This document shows, in pieces, positions 25,241 through 33,875 of a stretch of 64,000 nucleotides of DNA. A program made the position numbers and the translations under genes. The notes beneath the pieces are model-generated. The model was not told the origin of the DNA. It did no database searches and worked only from the letters and a program-made list of their open reading frames with translations. Every line of letters begins with the position of its first letter. Within the stretch, counting starts at the first letter, position 1. This DNA comes from Glycomyces buryatensis (GTDB lineage: Bacteria; Actinomycetota; Actinomycetes; Mycobacteriales; Micromonosporaceae), in NCBI RefSeq assembly GCF_004912275.1, contig NZ_STGY01000057.1:1-64000 (forward strand), in the 5' to 3' direction.

Positions 25241-25876
25241 TCAGGCCCGCTCACCAGCGGCTGCGGCGACGCCGAGGCCGATGAGCGAGGTCCCGCCGAC
25301 GCCATTGAGGATGCGTCCCGCGCGCGGGGCCCGCAGTTTGTCGCGCGCGGCGGAGGCCACCAATACCCATCCGGTGTCGAGCAGCATCGCGATCGCGCCG
25401 AATATCGCGCCGAGCAGCAGCATCTGGAGCGTCGCCGATCCGGCGCCCGGATTGACGAACTGCGGCAGCAGCGCCACGAAGAACAAGACGACCTTGGGAT
25501 TGAGGACCCCGACCAGGAATCCTTCGAAGATCGACATGGCCGTGCGCCCGGCGCCGCGCTGGTCGGCGTCGGGGATGGTCAGTGCGCCCTTGCGGTCGCG
25601 GAGCGCCTTGACACCCAGGAAGATCAGGTAGGCCGCGCCCACGTACTTGACGATCGCGAACGCCAGGGCCGACTGCTGGATGACCGCGCCGAGCCCGACC
25701 GCCGCGAGAGCGGAGGTGCAGAAGACGCCGAGCGAGTTGCCGATCACGCCGAGGATCGCTTTGCGGCGCCCGTAGGACAGGGCCCGTCCGATGGCGAACA
25801 TGACGCTGGGTCCGGGGATGAGGATCATGATGGTCGAAGCGGCGAGGAACGCCAGCAGTTGGCCGGTAGTGGGCAT
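25241..25876 (-). CDS. LysE/RhtB-family amino-acid exporter, copy 2
   Basis: Also 211 residues, with MILIPGPSVMFAIGRALSYG, GFLVGVLNPKVVLFFVALLPQF and the same C-terminal GGTSLIGLGVAAAAGERA as its neighbour. Extensive identity over the whole length shows a recent tandem duplication. The two copies differ mainly in the cytoplasmic loop after helix 3 (about residues 93-112), which may alter substrate or regulation. Some LysE-type proteins work as dimers, so a heterodimer is possible but speculative. Confidence 0.9.
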   Translation of the reverse strand: MPTTGQLLAFLAASTIMILIPGPSVMFAIGRALSYGRRKAILGVIGNSLGVFCTSALAAVGLGAVIQQSALAFAIVKYVGAAYLIFLGVKALRDRKGALTIPDADQRGAGRTAMSIFEGFLVGVLNPKVVLFFVALLPQFVNPGAGSATLQMLLLGAIFGAIAMLLDTGWVLVASAARDKLRAPRAGRILNGVGGTSLIGLGVAAAAGERA

Positions 25877-26003
25877 GGCGCGAATTCAACCACCGCCCCG
25901 CCGCGTCGACAACCCCATTTCCAAGCATCCGAACCCCAAGCGGGCGGGTTGCCTTCGAACGATCCCGACGTGGTGAACCTGGCCGGAACCGTCCGGGTTC
26001 GGG

Positions 26004-26546
26004 CTACATGCGCACGATCTCGAAGTCGTGGAACTTGCCCGAAGCGGAGTCGTAGTGCAGCCGTGCGCCCTCCATGTAGTCGAACAGGTTGCCCCACTCG
26101 TCGTAGTCGGCGTCCGGGAACAGGGCTATGAGCGCACATTCGAGGTGCCCGCCATGGCCGATGATCATCCCCGAGTCGCCCGGACTCAACTTCGCGAGCA
26201 GCCCGCTCCATTGCCCCGCAAGGGCATACGAGTAATCGCAGACGGCGCTTCCCCGGCGGTGGACCAGCCTCGCCAACCGCGTGAAGGGGGCGCCGACATC
26301 GTAAGCGGCCGACTGGGATTCGGCGAGGAAGGCGTTGACGTTCTGGAGTGTGGGCAGCTCGGTGGTGACGGCGAATCCCATGGCGATGGCGGTCTCGCGG
26401 GCCCGCGGGGCGACGCTGCTGGCCACGAACTCGAAGGGTCCCATGAGAGTTCCGGCCCACCGCGCGAGCTCGACCCCCTCTTGGGAGAGGTGGACGGCCT
26501 CGTCGCCGCTTCGCTTGCTGTGCCGACGGATTTCGAGCATGGGCAT
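26004..26546 (-). CDS. Histidine phosphatase (phosphoglycerate-mutase-like) superfamily protein
   Basis: 180 residues. The N-terminal catalytic motif reads LEIRRHSKR (R-H-S where R-H-G is usual) and the second His motif is IIGHGGHLE; SSVAPRARETA supplies the conserved Arg. This is the fold of phosphoglycerate mutase and phosphohistidine phosphatases. The ATG at 26546 gives the methionine just before the core; one 6 nt later also fits. Substrate unknown; no pathway neighbour helps. Confidence 0.8.
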   Translation of the reverse strand: MPMLEIRRHSKRSGDEAVHLSQEGVELARWAGTLMGPFEFVASSVAPRARETAIAMGFAVTTELPTLQNVNAFLAESQSAAYDVGAPFTRLARLVHRRGSAVCDYSYALAGQWSGLLAKLSPGDSGMIIGHGGHLECALIALFPDADYDEWGNLFDYMEGARLHYDSASGKFHDFEIVRM

Positions 26547-26681
26547 GAGGGACTCTTTTCGTCTGTGGCGCCAGCAGGTGCGCATCGAGCGTACGCGGCT
26601 GCCCGGCGCGGGGCGAGCGCGGCTGCGCCCTACATTAGGGCCCGTCGCAGGTCGGACGCCATAGCCCCAGGGATATCGACG

Positions 26682-26717
26682 TATGTCAAACTGAGGTTAG
26701 TTTCATGGTTTGTCATA
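26682..26717 (+). promoter_or_regulatory. Nested inverted repeats before the pectate lyase gene
   Basis: TATGTCAAAC (26682-26691) and GTTTGTCATA (26708-26717) are inverted with one mismatch. Inside them, AAACT (26688-26692) and AGTTT (26699-26703) form a second inverted repeat. They lie 22 nt before the ATG in AT-rich sequence, a good position for a regulator of pectin use. Confidence 0.5.
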
Positions 26718-26738
26718 ACCAAGAAAATGGAGGAAAAC

Positions 26739-27812
26739 ATGACATCGCACAGCGATACATCCGCCTCTCGCGTACCGGATCGCCCCCCGCGCTCCAAGCG
26801 CCGCACCGTGGTCGTCCTGACCTCGGTCCTCGGACTCGCCGCGGGTGCGCTCGCGGCAGTGGCGACGTTCCCGGCACAGGCCGCCACCGAGGACCAGGGC
26901 GACCACGGTGCGGCGGCGCAGCTGCCGCCCGGCGTCGACGCGCTGGAGGGCTTCGGCGCCGCCACCACCGGAGGCGAGGGCGGCGAGACCGTCACCGCCA
27001 CTAGCCAGGCCGACCTGGAGACCTACGCGGCGGCCGAGGAGCCGTACGTGATCGTCGTGGACAGCGCACTCGAGATCAGCCCCAAGGGAACCGAGATCCG
27101 CGTCGGCTCGAACAAGACCATCATCGGGGCGGGCACCGGCGGCGAGATCGTCGGCGGCGGCTTCTTCCTGGAGGGGTCGAGCAACGTCATCATCCGCAAC
27201 CTCACCATCCGCGACACCCAGATGCCCGAGGACGACCCCGACGACAAGGAGTTCGACTTCGACGGCATCCAGATGGACGGCGCGACCGGCGTGTGGATCG
27301 ACCACAACCGGATCGAGCGGATGAACGACGGCCTCATCGACAGCCGCAAGGACACCACGGACCTGACGGTCTCCTGGAACGTCATCGGGGACGGAAACAA
27401 GTCCTTCGGCATCGGCTGGACCGAGAACGTCACCGCGCGGATGACCATCCACCACAACTGGATCCACGACACGAGCCAGCGCAACCCCAGTACCGACAAT
27501 GTGGAGTACGCCCACCTGTACAACAACTACCTGGAGAACATCTCCAGCTACGGCAACCTCTCCCGCGGCGCGACCAGCATGGTCCTGGAGAACTCCTACT
27601 TCGAGAACGTGAAGGACCCGTACTACGTCGAGTCCGACGCGGCGCAGCTGCGCGAGAGCGGCAGCATCTGCGTGGACTGCACCGGTAGGCAGGAGACCAA
27701 TGGCGAGGCCTTCGACCCCGGCGAGTTCTACGAGTACACCCTGGACGCGGCCGAGGACGTCCCGGCGCTGCTGGGCGAGTACGGCGGCCCGCAGGAATGG
27801 ATCGGCGCCTGA
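26739..27812 (+). CDS. Secreted pectate lyase, polysaccharide lyase family 1
   Basis: The 357-residue precursor starts at ATG 26739, preceded by GGAGGA. The signal peptide (about 1-46, ending FPAQAA) precedes a right-handed beta-helix domain. PL1 landmarks are NKTIIGAG, NVIIRNLTI, the Ca-binding DGIQMDGATGVWIDHNRI and the catalytic Arg region SQRNPSTDNVEYAHLYNNY. It would cleave polygalacturonate by beta-elimination outside the cell, in line with the other plant-wall enzymes of the window. A nested inverted repeat lies directly upstream. Confidence 0.93.
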   Translation: MTSHSDTSASRVPDRPPRSKRRTVVVLTSVLGLAAGALAAVATFPAQAATEDQGDHGAAAQLPPGVDALEGFGAATTGGEGGETVTATSQADLETYAAAEEPYVIVVDSALEISPKGTEIRVGSNKTIIGAGTGGEIVGGGFFLEGSSNVIIRNLTIRDTQMPEDDPDDKEFDFDGIQMDGATGVWIDHNRIERMNDGLIDSRKDTTDLTVSWNVIGDGNKSFGIGWTENVTARMTIHHNWIHDTSQRNPSTDNVEYAHLYNNYLENISSYGNLSRGATSMVLENSYFENVKDPYYVESDAAQLRESGSICVDCTGRQETNGEAFDPGEFYEYTLDAAEDVPALLGEYGGPQEWIGA

Positions 27813-27896
27813 CCGGGCGCGATGAATATCCATCGCCCGGTAGAAGACAGCGCGGCTGGATCGAGCGGTCGATGGAGATAGCCGCCGCATGAACGC

Positions 27897-27932
27897 GTTG
27901 CGGGGCGGCCCGGAGGGGGTCCGCCCCGCAAC
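27897..27932. terminator. Terminator hairpin between pectate lyase and SDR remnant
   Basis: A perfect 12-bp stem (27897-27908 with 27921-27932) with a 12-nt loop lies 85 nt after the pectate lyase stop and 12 nt beyond the stop of the minus-strand SDR fragment; it can serve both. Confidence 0.65.
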
Positions 27933-27944
27933 GTCCTCTCTCGC

Positions 27945-28085
27945 TCAACGAGCCGAGGCGCCGACCAGCTCTTCCGAACGGTCCCACAGCTTCCGGGCCA
28001 ATTCCTCGTCCCCGGCCACCGGCGACGGGACGGAGGACCTGGACGCCCTCGTCACCGAGGCGTTCAGCGTCTTGAAGCCGCGCTG
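27945..28085 (-). pseudogene. C-terminal tail of a short-chain dehydrogenase
   Basis: Read leftwards, the frame ending in TGA at 27945 gives VPSPVAGDEELARKLWDRSE followed by ELVGASAR. The pattern A-x-x-L-W-x-x-S-E-E-L-V is the usual last helix of retinol-dehydrogenase-like SDRs. Homology covers only about 25-30 residues before becoming unrelated, so this is a gene stump, not a functional gene. Confidence 0.55.
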
Positions 28086-28095
28086 ACCCCCCGAA

Positions 28096-28812
28096 CTACG
28101 CGTGCGAGCGGGGGAGATGGCCGATCGGAGTGGTCGCCGGATCGATCAATTCGATCCCGCCCGGCCGCTCCGTCGACGCCAGCAACGCCAAGCCCGCCGG
28201 GTCGTCCGGCAGCCCGCCCTCGCTCGACCGGAAGTAATCCTCCAGGAACCCGCGGACCGGCACCGGCGACACCCGGTCCGCCGTTAGCTGGAACTCCCGG
28301 TCCAGATGCAGCACCACCAAAAGCATTCCGTAAGCGCGCTCGGCCTTCTTGCCCAACGCCGGCTGGAAGTACGGCAGGTTCAGCACCCTCGCCCCATGCC
28401 GCACATAGAACTCGAAACGCCGCCGCGGATCGCCCCACGCCGGCTTGCCCGGGACTGAAGCCGGATGCTCCACTTCGGCCAGGACCGCGCAAGGTCGCGA
28501 GCTCTTCGCCCACCGCTCCACGACCGCATCCAGCAGTCGCCCGCCGACCCCACCCGCCCGGCGCGCGGGATCGACGGCCAGATGCGACAGCAGCCAGACC
28601 CGATGCGCGGCATCCCAATGCCCCACGGCGACCCCCTCGCGGTTCCCATCGGCATCGACGGAGGCCAGCGCGCTGGCCGTGCCGTCCTCGACTTCGGTGA
28701 CGAGGTCCGATTCGGGGCCGAGCTCATGGGGCGGGAAGTTGGGCGTCAACAGGTCACGATGGACCGCCGCCAGCTCGGGCGGCTCTACCTCGACAATGCG
28801 CAGTCCGGTCAC
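28096..28812 (-). CDS. GNAT-family N-acetyltransferase
   Basis: The 238-residue protein begins at GTG 28812. The GNAT core is VWLLSHLAVDPARRAGGVGG (about 82-101), including the acetyl-CoA loop R-R-x-G-G-V-G, followed by RRFEFYVRHGARVLNLPYFQ. The C-terminal ~60 residues are an extra segment of unknown role. The Shine-Dalgarno is weak, so the start is less certain than the frame. Substrate unknown. Confidence 0.75.
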   Translation of the reverse strand: MTGLRIVEVEPPELAAVHRDLLTPNFPPHELGPESDLVTEVEDGTASALASVDADGNREGVAVGHWDAAHRVWLLSHLAVDPARRAGGVGGRLLDAVVERWAKSSRPCAVLAEVEHPASVPGKPAWGDPRRRFEFYVRHGARVLNLPYFQPALGKKAERAYGMLLVVLHLDREFQLTADRVSPVPVRGFLEDYFRSSEGGLPDDPAGLALLASTERPGGIELIDPATTPIGHLPRSHA

Positions 28813-28986
28813 TCGGCCATTGTCACACCGAACCAGGACTTTCACGTCGCACTTGGCCGGAACCTTCTGCGCCTGCGGCCCGTGCGCACCTTCCGTTCCC
28901 GCTCGACGCACCCGGACCGTGCCTCGCGCCTCGATGCAGACTCGCTGCCGCTCTCCGAACCCCGCGTTCCGCCTCCACGGCACAAA

Positions 28987-29020
28987 GCAGGGGCGCCGTC
29001 GCGAACGACGGCGCCCCTGC
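28987..29020 (-). terminator. Intrinsic terminator of the GH5 gene
   Basis: A perfect 15-bp stem (28987-29001 with 29006-29020) with a CGAA tetraloop is followed, on the minus strand, by TTTGTG. It begins 28 nt past the GH5 stop. Confidence 0.8.
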
Positions 29021-29048
29021 AGGACTGCGCCCCATCAGGGGCCGATGG

Positions 29049-30800
29049 TCAGCCGGCCGAGCCGGTGACCGTGCTGCCCGAGCGGGTCAGCGTGTAGGAC
29101 ACGGTCTCGCCGCTCCAGAAGTGGAACGTCAGGTTGACCGTGGAGTTGTCGTTGACCTCGGCGAAGAACGCCTCGGGCAGAACGACCTGCCCGGCCTCTT
29201 CGTCGGGCAGGAATGCGACGTCGTACTCCTTGTAGGTCGTCCAGTTCTGGGGACCGGCGGCGGTTCCGTCCTCGTAGGCGGCCTCCATGGTGGCCAGTTG
29301 GTCGCCGTTGAACTCGGTCGGGATCGCCAGCTCGGCGGTGGTGCCCGAGGCGTCGGCCACCGTCGGTGTGTCGAAGTTGATCACGTGGAGCTTCCACGGG
29401 ACCCCGCCGGAGAACCGGGCCTCCAGGACGGCCTGCTCACCGAGCGAGCCGTCGCCGGCCAGCGACGCCAGCAGCTCGGCAGAGAGCGTGAGCTCGTCGC
29501 CGGAGATGGTGTAGTCGGTGCCCTCGGCCAGAGCCGTGTCCCCGTTGTATAGGCCCTCGAAGGCCTGGCCGTTCGGGTTCAGCGTCACCGTCTGCGCCGC
29601 GGGAGTTTCGCCGGTGCGCAGGAAGACCTGGTCGGTCGAGCCGGTGCCGGAGCGTTCGGTCCAGGCGGTGGCGACGTGCGCGAACAGGTCCGGGTCCTGC
29701 CATTCGAACGTCTCGCGGTCGAAGTGCTGGCCGTTGTCCCACCACATGGTGGTGATCTGGGATTCGTTCGCGTAGTAGCCGAGGTATTCGAAGAACTTGA
29801 GCTTCTCGCCCTGCTCGATGGTGCCGGTGTTCTTGTCGAAGCCGAGCAGGCCCCACTCGCCGAGGATGACCGGGATGCCGTTGTCCACGAAGGTGGCCCT
29901 GGTGCGATCGAAGTAGTCGATGATGTCCTGCTGGACTTCCTCGTTGAACGTCGTGTAGCCGGCGATGTTGACGCTGAAGGGCCAGTAGCCGTAGTAGTGG
30001 ACGGTCGCTGCGATGTTCGGGTCGTCGAGGCCCTGGATGGTCTCCAGCAGCGGGTCGAGGTGCACCTGCTCGGCGCTGGTGTGCAGGGTCGGCAGGATCA
30101 GCACTCGGCTGTCGTTGTTGCCGCCCGAGGCGCGGACGATCTCGTGGAACGAGGTGTTGAGCTCGTGGAGGAGCTCGTGGCTCTCGGCGTCCTCGACATC
30201 GTCGAACTGCGGCTCGTTGACGCTCTCGAAGACCAGTTCCGGCGGGGCGTCGGCAAAGGTCTCGGCCAGCTGGGTCCAGGTGGCGTTGTACCGGGCCAGC
30301 ACCTCGTCGTGCTGGGTCGGCATTGTATTGATCCACTGCCACGAGTCGTGGTGGATGTTGATCATGACGTAGAAGCCGTCTTCGAGCGCCCAGTCGACGA
30401 CCTCTTGGACGCGGGCGAGGTAGTCGGCGTCGATCGTGTAATCGGGGCCTTCGCCCTGGTGCTGGCTCCAGGTGACGGGGATGCGGATGCTCTTGAAGCC
30501 CTCGGCCCGGATGGCCTCGAGCTGCTCCTCGGTGACCATCGGGTTGCCCCAGGAGGTCTCGTCGTCACCGGTCGAGTCGAGGGTGTTGCCGAGGTTCCAG
30601 CCGGGCTGCATCTCGGCGACGATCTCTTCCGCGGTGAGTTGCTCCGCGTTGCCGTTGCCGTTCCCGTTGCCGTTACCCCGGTCTTCCGGGTCGGCGAAGG
30701 CGGTCTGTGCGGCGAAGGCCGCGACGAGCGCGGTCACCGCGACCATGATGGTGATGAGAAGTTTCGGTTTTCTGCGTCTCAAGGGAGATCGCCCTTTCAT
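29049..30800 (-). CDS. Secreted GH5 endoglucanase with X2 module
   Basis: A 583-residue precursor: signal peptide (about 1-37, ending TAFA), an Asn-Gly repeat linker (GNGNGNGNGN), and a GH5 barrel (about 52-375) with GWNLGNTLD, INIHHDSWQW, the acid/base Glu in SVNEPQFDD and the nucleophile Glu in ILGEWGLLG. A carbohydrate-associated X2-type Ig module follows (TVTLNPNGQAFEGLYNGDTA). The C-terminal ~100 residues are a further beta domain without a name I can give. It would hydrolyse beta-1,4-glucan outside the cell. The ATG at 30800 lacks a good Shine-Dalgarno. Confidence 0.92.
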   Translation of the reverse strand: MKGRSPLRRRKPKLLITIMVAVTALVAAFAAQTAFADPEDRGNGNGNGNGNAEQLTAEEIVAEMQPGWNLGNTLDSTGDDETSWGNPMVTEEQLEAIRAEGFKSIRIPVTWSQHQGEGPDYTIDADYLARVQEVVDWALEDGFYVMINIHHDSWQWINTMPTQHDEVLARYNATWTQLAETFADAPPELVFESVNEPQFDDVEDAESHELLHELNTSFHEIVRASGGNNDSRVLILPTLHTSAEQVHLDPLLETIQGLDDPNIAATVHYYGYWPFSVNIAGYTTFNEEVQQDIIDYFDRTRATFVDNGIPVILGEWGLLGFDKNTGTIEQGEKLKFFEYLGYYANESQITTMWWDNGQHFDRETFEWQDPDLFAHVATAWTERSGTGSTDQVFLRTGETPAAQTVTLNPNGQAFEGLYNGDTALAEGTDYTISGDELTLSAELLASLAGDGSLGEQAVLEARFSGGVPWKLHVINFDTPTVADASGTTAELAIPTEFNGDQLATMEAAYEDGTAAGPQNWTTYKEYDVAFLPDEEAGQVVLPEAFFAEVNDNSTVNLTFHFWSGETVSYTLTRSGSTVTGSAG

Positions 30801-30898
30801 CACGCCAGGGAGGTGTGCCGGGTATGGATACTCCGTGGCGCATAGAGTTTGGTTGCCGGTGGTCCCGGCACCGGGAACCGGAGCGGGACATTGCGCCC

Positions 30899-30927
30899 AT
30901 GTTTCCAGGCAAATCGGGCCATGTCAA
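30899..30927 (-). promoter_or_regulatory. Promoter of the GH5 gene
   Basis: On the minus strand TTGACA (30927-30922) is followed after exactly 17 nt by AAACAT (30904-30899). The start site would fall about 95 nt before the GH5 ATG. Confidence 0.5.
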
Positions 30928-31062
30928 TAGTTGCGCGTCTATACAAACTAAGTATTCGCTAGTCACGGACACCTTACGGAGAGAAAATGCGGCAGGTCAT
31001 CGCCGCAGCCGAGATGAGGAACGACACCGGCGGGCTCGGCCCGAACGCAGTATTCTTGCGGC

Positions 31063-31536
31063 ATGGGCGAGGACGTAGATGAGCCGATGGGGCTGCCGAC
31101 CGCGCTGGTGCGCACCAGGTTCCTGGTCGATGCCGCCTATGCCGACGCCGTCCGCGACTACGGGATCACCTCCCAACAGGCGCAGCTGATGTGTCTGGTC
31201 ATCGCCGGCCCGCGCGGCATGTGCGATCTCGCCGGGGTCCTGGGACTGGCGAAGTCGAGCCTGACCGGCCTGGTCGACCGCACCGCCAAGCGCGGACTGG
31301 TGCACCGCGTGCCCGACCCCTCGGACGGGCGGGCGCAGTTGGTCGCCCTGACCGAGGAGGGCGCCGACGTGGCCGAGCGGATGCACGCCAGCACCGTCCA
31401 GCACGTTGACAACCTCGCCTACGGCCTCAGCGAGTCCGAACGCGAGCTGCTGGCGTCCCTGCTGTCCCGAGTGATCACGGACAACGAGGTGCCGAAGGTC
31501 TTCGGCGAGGGCGACCGCGCCCAGGCCTCGGCCTGA
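31063..31536 (+). CDS. MarR-family transcriptional regulator
   Basis: This 157-residue winged-helix protein has the MarR core LAGVLGLAKSSLTGLVDRTA and the wing DPSDGRAQLVALTEEG. It is divergent from the GH5 gene across 262 nt and could control it, though MarR proteins more often control redox or efflux genes. The convergent neighbour is a broken FAD oxidoreductase (31614), a plausible former target. No ligand is predictable. Confidence 0.9.
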   Translation: MGEDVDEPMGLPTALVRTRFLVDAAYADAVRDYGITSQQAQLMCLVIAGPRGMCDLAGVLGLAKSSLTGLVDRTAKRGLVHRVPDPSDGRAQLVALTEEGADVAERMHASTVQHVDNLAYGLSESERELLASLLSRVITDNEVPKVFGEGDRAQASA

Positions 31537-31556
31537 GCTTCTTATCCGAACACGCG

Positions 31557-31597
31557 AACGCCCGCCGCATTCGGAGGTTCCGGACGCGACGGGCGTT
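31557..31597. terminator. Hairpin between convergent MarR and FAD-oxidoreductase remnant
   Basis: AACGCCCG (31557-31564) pairs with CGGGCGTT (31590-31597) just after the MarR stop and just before the end of the opposing frame; a bidirectional terminator is likely. Confidence 0.5.
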
Positions 31598-31613
31598 GTG
31601 AAACCCGATCGAA

Positions 31614-32156
31614 TCAGGCGGTGCCGAACAGCTCGGCGAACCTGCCGCTCAGGAGGTCACCGCCCTTCCAGGCGATGACGTCCTCGACCGACAGCAGGCT
31701 CGGCCCCTCGGGCGTCGGGAACTGGCCGACGCCGCCGGTGGGGCCGAGCGGAAGCAGCACCGCCGGGATGGGGGAGGGCTGGTACTCCGCCTTCGGCTCC
31801 TCCCCGCCGATCTGGCCGATGATGTTCTCGGCCACGACGGCGGCATGGAGCAGCGCGAAACCGGCCATTTTGGCCTCGGCCACGTCGGTCAGGTCGCCGA
31901 TGGCGTAGATGTGCCGGTGGCCTTCGACATTGAGCCGCGGAGTCACCGACAACTGCCCCTTGTGGTTCAGGGCCCCGATCTCCCGACCCGTGAGGAATCC
32001 CGAATTGGTGCGCACCCCGAACGCGCGGAACCAGATGTCGGCCTCGATCGCGTCGCCGCCCACCGAGACGCTGAAGGTCCCGACCCGGCCCGGCTCGATC
32101 TGCGGTAGCTGATCGAAGGGCTTGCCAAGGCGTACTTCGACACCGAGTTCATCGAG
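31614..32156 (-). pseudogene. C-terminal half of an FAD-dependent NAD(P)H oxidoreductase
   Basis: The surviving 180 residues read from LDELGVEVRLGKPFDQ through ADIWFRAFGVRTNSG, YAIGDLTDVAEAKMAGFALL (the conserved FAD-binding G-D box with the following helix) to GRFAELFGTA. This is the last part of an AIF/FSP1- or NDH-2-like enzyme. A TAG codon immediately precedes the homology, and the N-terminal ~190 residues with the FAD and NAD Rossmann motifs are absent. There is no start or Shine-Dalgarno in place. Confidence 0.8.
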
Positions 32157-32222
32157 CTACAAACCACATGCGGAATCCATCCAGTGACGTGGCTCATGAC
32201 GGGAACCGGTCTCCCGTGAGAT

Positions 32223-32918
32223 TTAGGTGCGGCGCAACCGGAGTGCCAGGAGCGACGGCTTCTGGTTGAGCTTGTCGAAGGCCGCCGGATCGACTTCGCG
32301 CAGTGCCTTTGACGGTTGCGGTTCCACCAGGCGCTCCAGCACGAAGCCGGCGCCCAGGAATTCGCCGAGCAGCGACTCGACGGTCATGCGCTGGTAGTGG
32401 ATCGACAGCTTGCCGCTCGCACTCGGGAGGTCGATCCAGTCCTGGGAGAAGTACGAGCCGCCCGCCCAGCGCCAGTCGGCGCTCGGGTGGGTCGTGGATA
32501 GCAGCAGCCGTCCGCCGGGCCTCAGGACGCGGAGGAATTCGGCGAGGAGCTGCTTCCGGTCGTGGATGTGGTGGTACACCAGGGCGCAGACGATCGCGTC
32601 GAACGAAGCGTCGGAGGCGAAGTGCAGGGGTGCTTCGAGATCGTGGCGCAGCAGTTCGACGCCTTCGCCGAGCCGCTTTCGGGCGTGCGCGAGGAGCACC
32701 TCGCTGCCGTCGACACCGACGACCTCGGCCCCGCGTTCGATTAGTGCGGCAGCGTAATGACCAGGGCCGCAGCCGATATCGAGAACGCGCTGACCGGTCA
32801 CATCACCGGCCAGTTCGAGCATCGCCGGGCGATCGATGTAGGCGTTCCAGGAGCTCTGTTCAGAATGGGCGGCGAACTCCTCGCCGAGCGGGCCGTGGTA
32901 GGCGGTATCAAAGGTCAT
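32223..32918 (-). CDS. Class I SAM-dependent methyltransferase
   Basis: 231 residues with the SAM motif VLDIGCGPGHYAAALIERGA (about 45-64), acidic motif II GVDGSE and motif IV FDAIVCALVYHHI. This matches UbiE/type-11 small-molecule methyltransferases. The ATG directly abuts the stop of the upstream GNAT gene (32919), so the genes are translationally coupled in a four-gene minus-strand operon. Acceptor unknown. Confidence 0.88.
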   Translation of the reverse strand: MTFDTAYHGPLGEEFAAHSEQSSWNAYIDRPAMLELAGDVTGQRVLDIGCGPGHYAAALIERGAEVVGVDGSEVLLAHARKRLGEGVELLRHDLEAPLHFASDASFDAIVCALVYHHIHDRKQLLAEFLRVLRPGGRLLLSTTHPSADWRWAGGSYFSQDWIDLPSASGKLSIHYQRMTVESLLGEFLGAGFVLERLVEPQPSKALREVDPAAFDKLNQKPSLLALRLRRT

Positions 32919-33434
32919 TCAGCGAGTATTCCGCCGGAGTACCCACGCGCTCAACCGAGTTAAGACCGTTCCGGAGGCCGGACGCCAACGGTAGTGCGCG
33001 TCGGGCACGCCCTCCTCGTTCTGGGATCCGTCCCTGATGGACACCGAAACGAATCCGTGACGCTCGTACAACCTGCGGGCACCGGTATTCGGCTCGAACA
33101 CGTGCAGGTTCAGTTCGTGTGGGCGGCACCGTTTGACCTGCTCGACCAGCGCGGTACCGGCGCCGCGGCCCTGCGCGGCGGGGTCGACATAGAGATGATG
33201 GAGCCAATCCTGCTGCAACGCGGCGAAGCCGACCGCCCGCCCGTCCAGCTCGGCGATCCACAGCTCCGAACGGGGGACCATGACCTCCCTGACCCACCAT
33301 TGCACCTGGTCGTCGGTGTAGAGCTGCGGAAGATAGCGCATCCCGGCGCGGGCGGCCGCGAAGATCTCGTAGACCCGGTCGGCATCCGCGGGCGTTCCTT
33401 GCCGGATCGATACCGGCTCATCGTGCGTGGACAT
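32919..33434 (-). CDS. GNAT-family N-acetyltransferase
   Basis: A 171-residue GNAT with LHHLYVDPAAQGRGAGTALV as the acetyl-CoA-binding motif A (Q-G-R-G-A-G) and LNLHVFEPNTGARRLYERHG as motif B. It lies 12 nt downstream of another GNAT gene and abuts the methyltransferase gene, inside the operon headed by the NB-ARC/TPR protein. Substrate unknown; family members modify small amines or protein N termini. Confidence 0.87.
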   Translation of the reverse strand: MSTHDEPVSIRQGTPADADRVYEIFAAARAGMRYLPQLYTDDQVQWWVREVMVPRSELWIAELDGRAVGFAALQQDWLHHLYVDPAAQGRGAGTALVEQVKRCRPHELNLHVFEPNTGARRLYERHGFVSVSIRDGSQNEEGVPDAHYRWRPASGTVLTRLSAWVLRRNTR

Positions 33435-33446
33435 GGGGTCAGGCGC

Positions 33447-33875
33447 CTAGAGGTTGTCGGGCCACAACCGCTGCATCCACGTCATGCCCTCGCTGTCGAG
33501 TCCTTCGAACTCGAACTTGCGGTAGAGCTCCTCGGCGTCGTCGGTGGAGAGCATGATCCTGCGCAATCCCATCGCCTCGACGTCCCGCAGGATGTGTGCG
33601 ACCAGGCGTTTTCCGAGGCCTTCGCCGCGGACCGCCCGGTCGATGTAGACGTCGCCGAGCCAGGCGAAGACGGTGCGGTCGGTGATCAGTCGCGCGAATC
33701 CCACCTGGCGTCCCGAATCGTCGTAGACGCCGTAGCAGATGGAGTTCTCGACGGCTTGGACGATGCGCTCCTTCGGGCGGCCGGGCGCCCAGTAGGTGTC
33801 GGTCGAGAGGACCTGGTGAACCCAGTCGAGATTGAGGCGCTCCGGGTCGTCTGAGATCACATAGCCGTCAGTCAT
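33447..33875 (-). CDS. GNAT-family N-acetyltransferase
   Basis: 142 residues starting at ATG 33875, which overlaps the end of the NB-ARC/TPR gene by 8 nt. The acetyl-CoA motif is VYIDRAVRGEGLGKRLVAHI, preceded by VGFARLITDRTVFAWLGD, a pattern typical of the single-domain GNATs related to aminoglycoside 6'-type acetyltransferases. Coupling to the regulator-like gene upstream is clear from the overlap. No antibiotic substrate can be claimed. Confidence 0.87.
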   Translation of the reverse strand: MTDGYVISDDPERLNLDWVHQVLSTDTYWAPGRPKERIVQAVENSICYGVYDDSGRQVGFARLITDRTVFAWLGDVYIDRAVRGEGLGKRLVAHILRDVEAMGLRRIMLSTDDAEELYRKFEFEGLDSEGMTWMQRLWPDNL

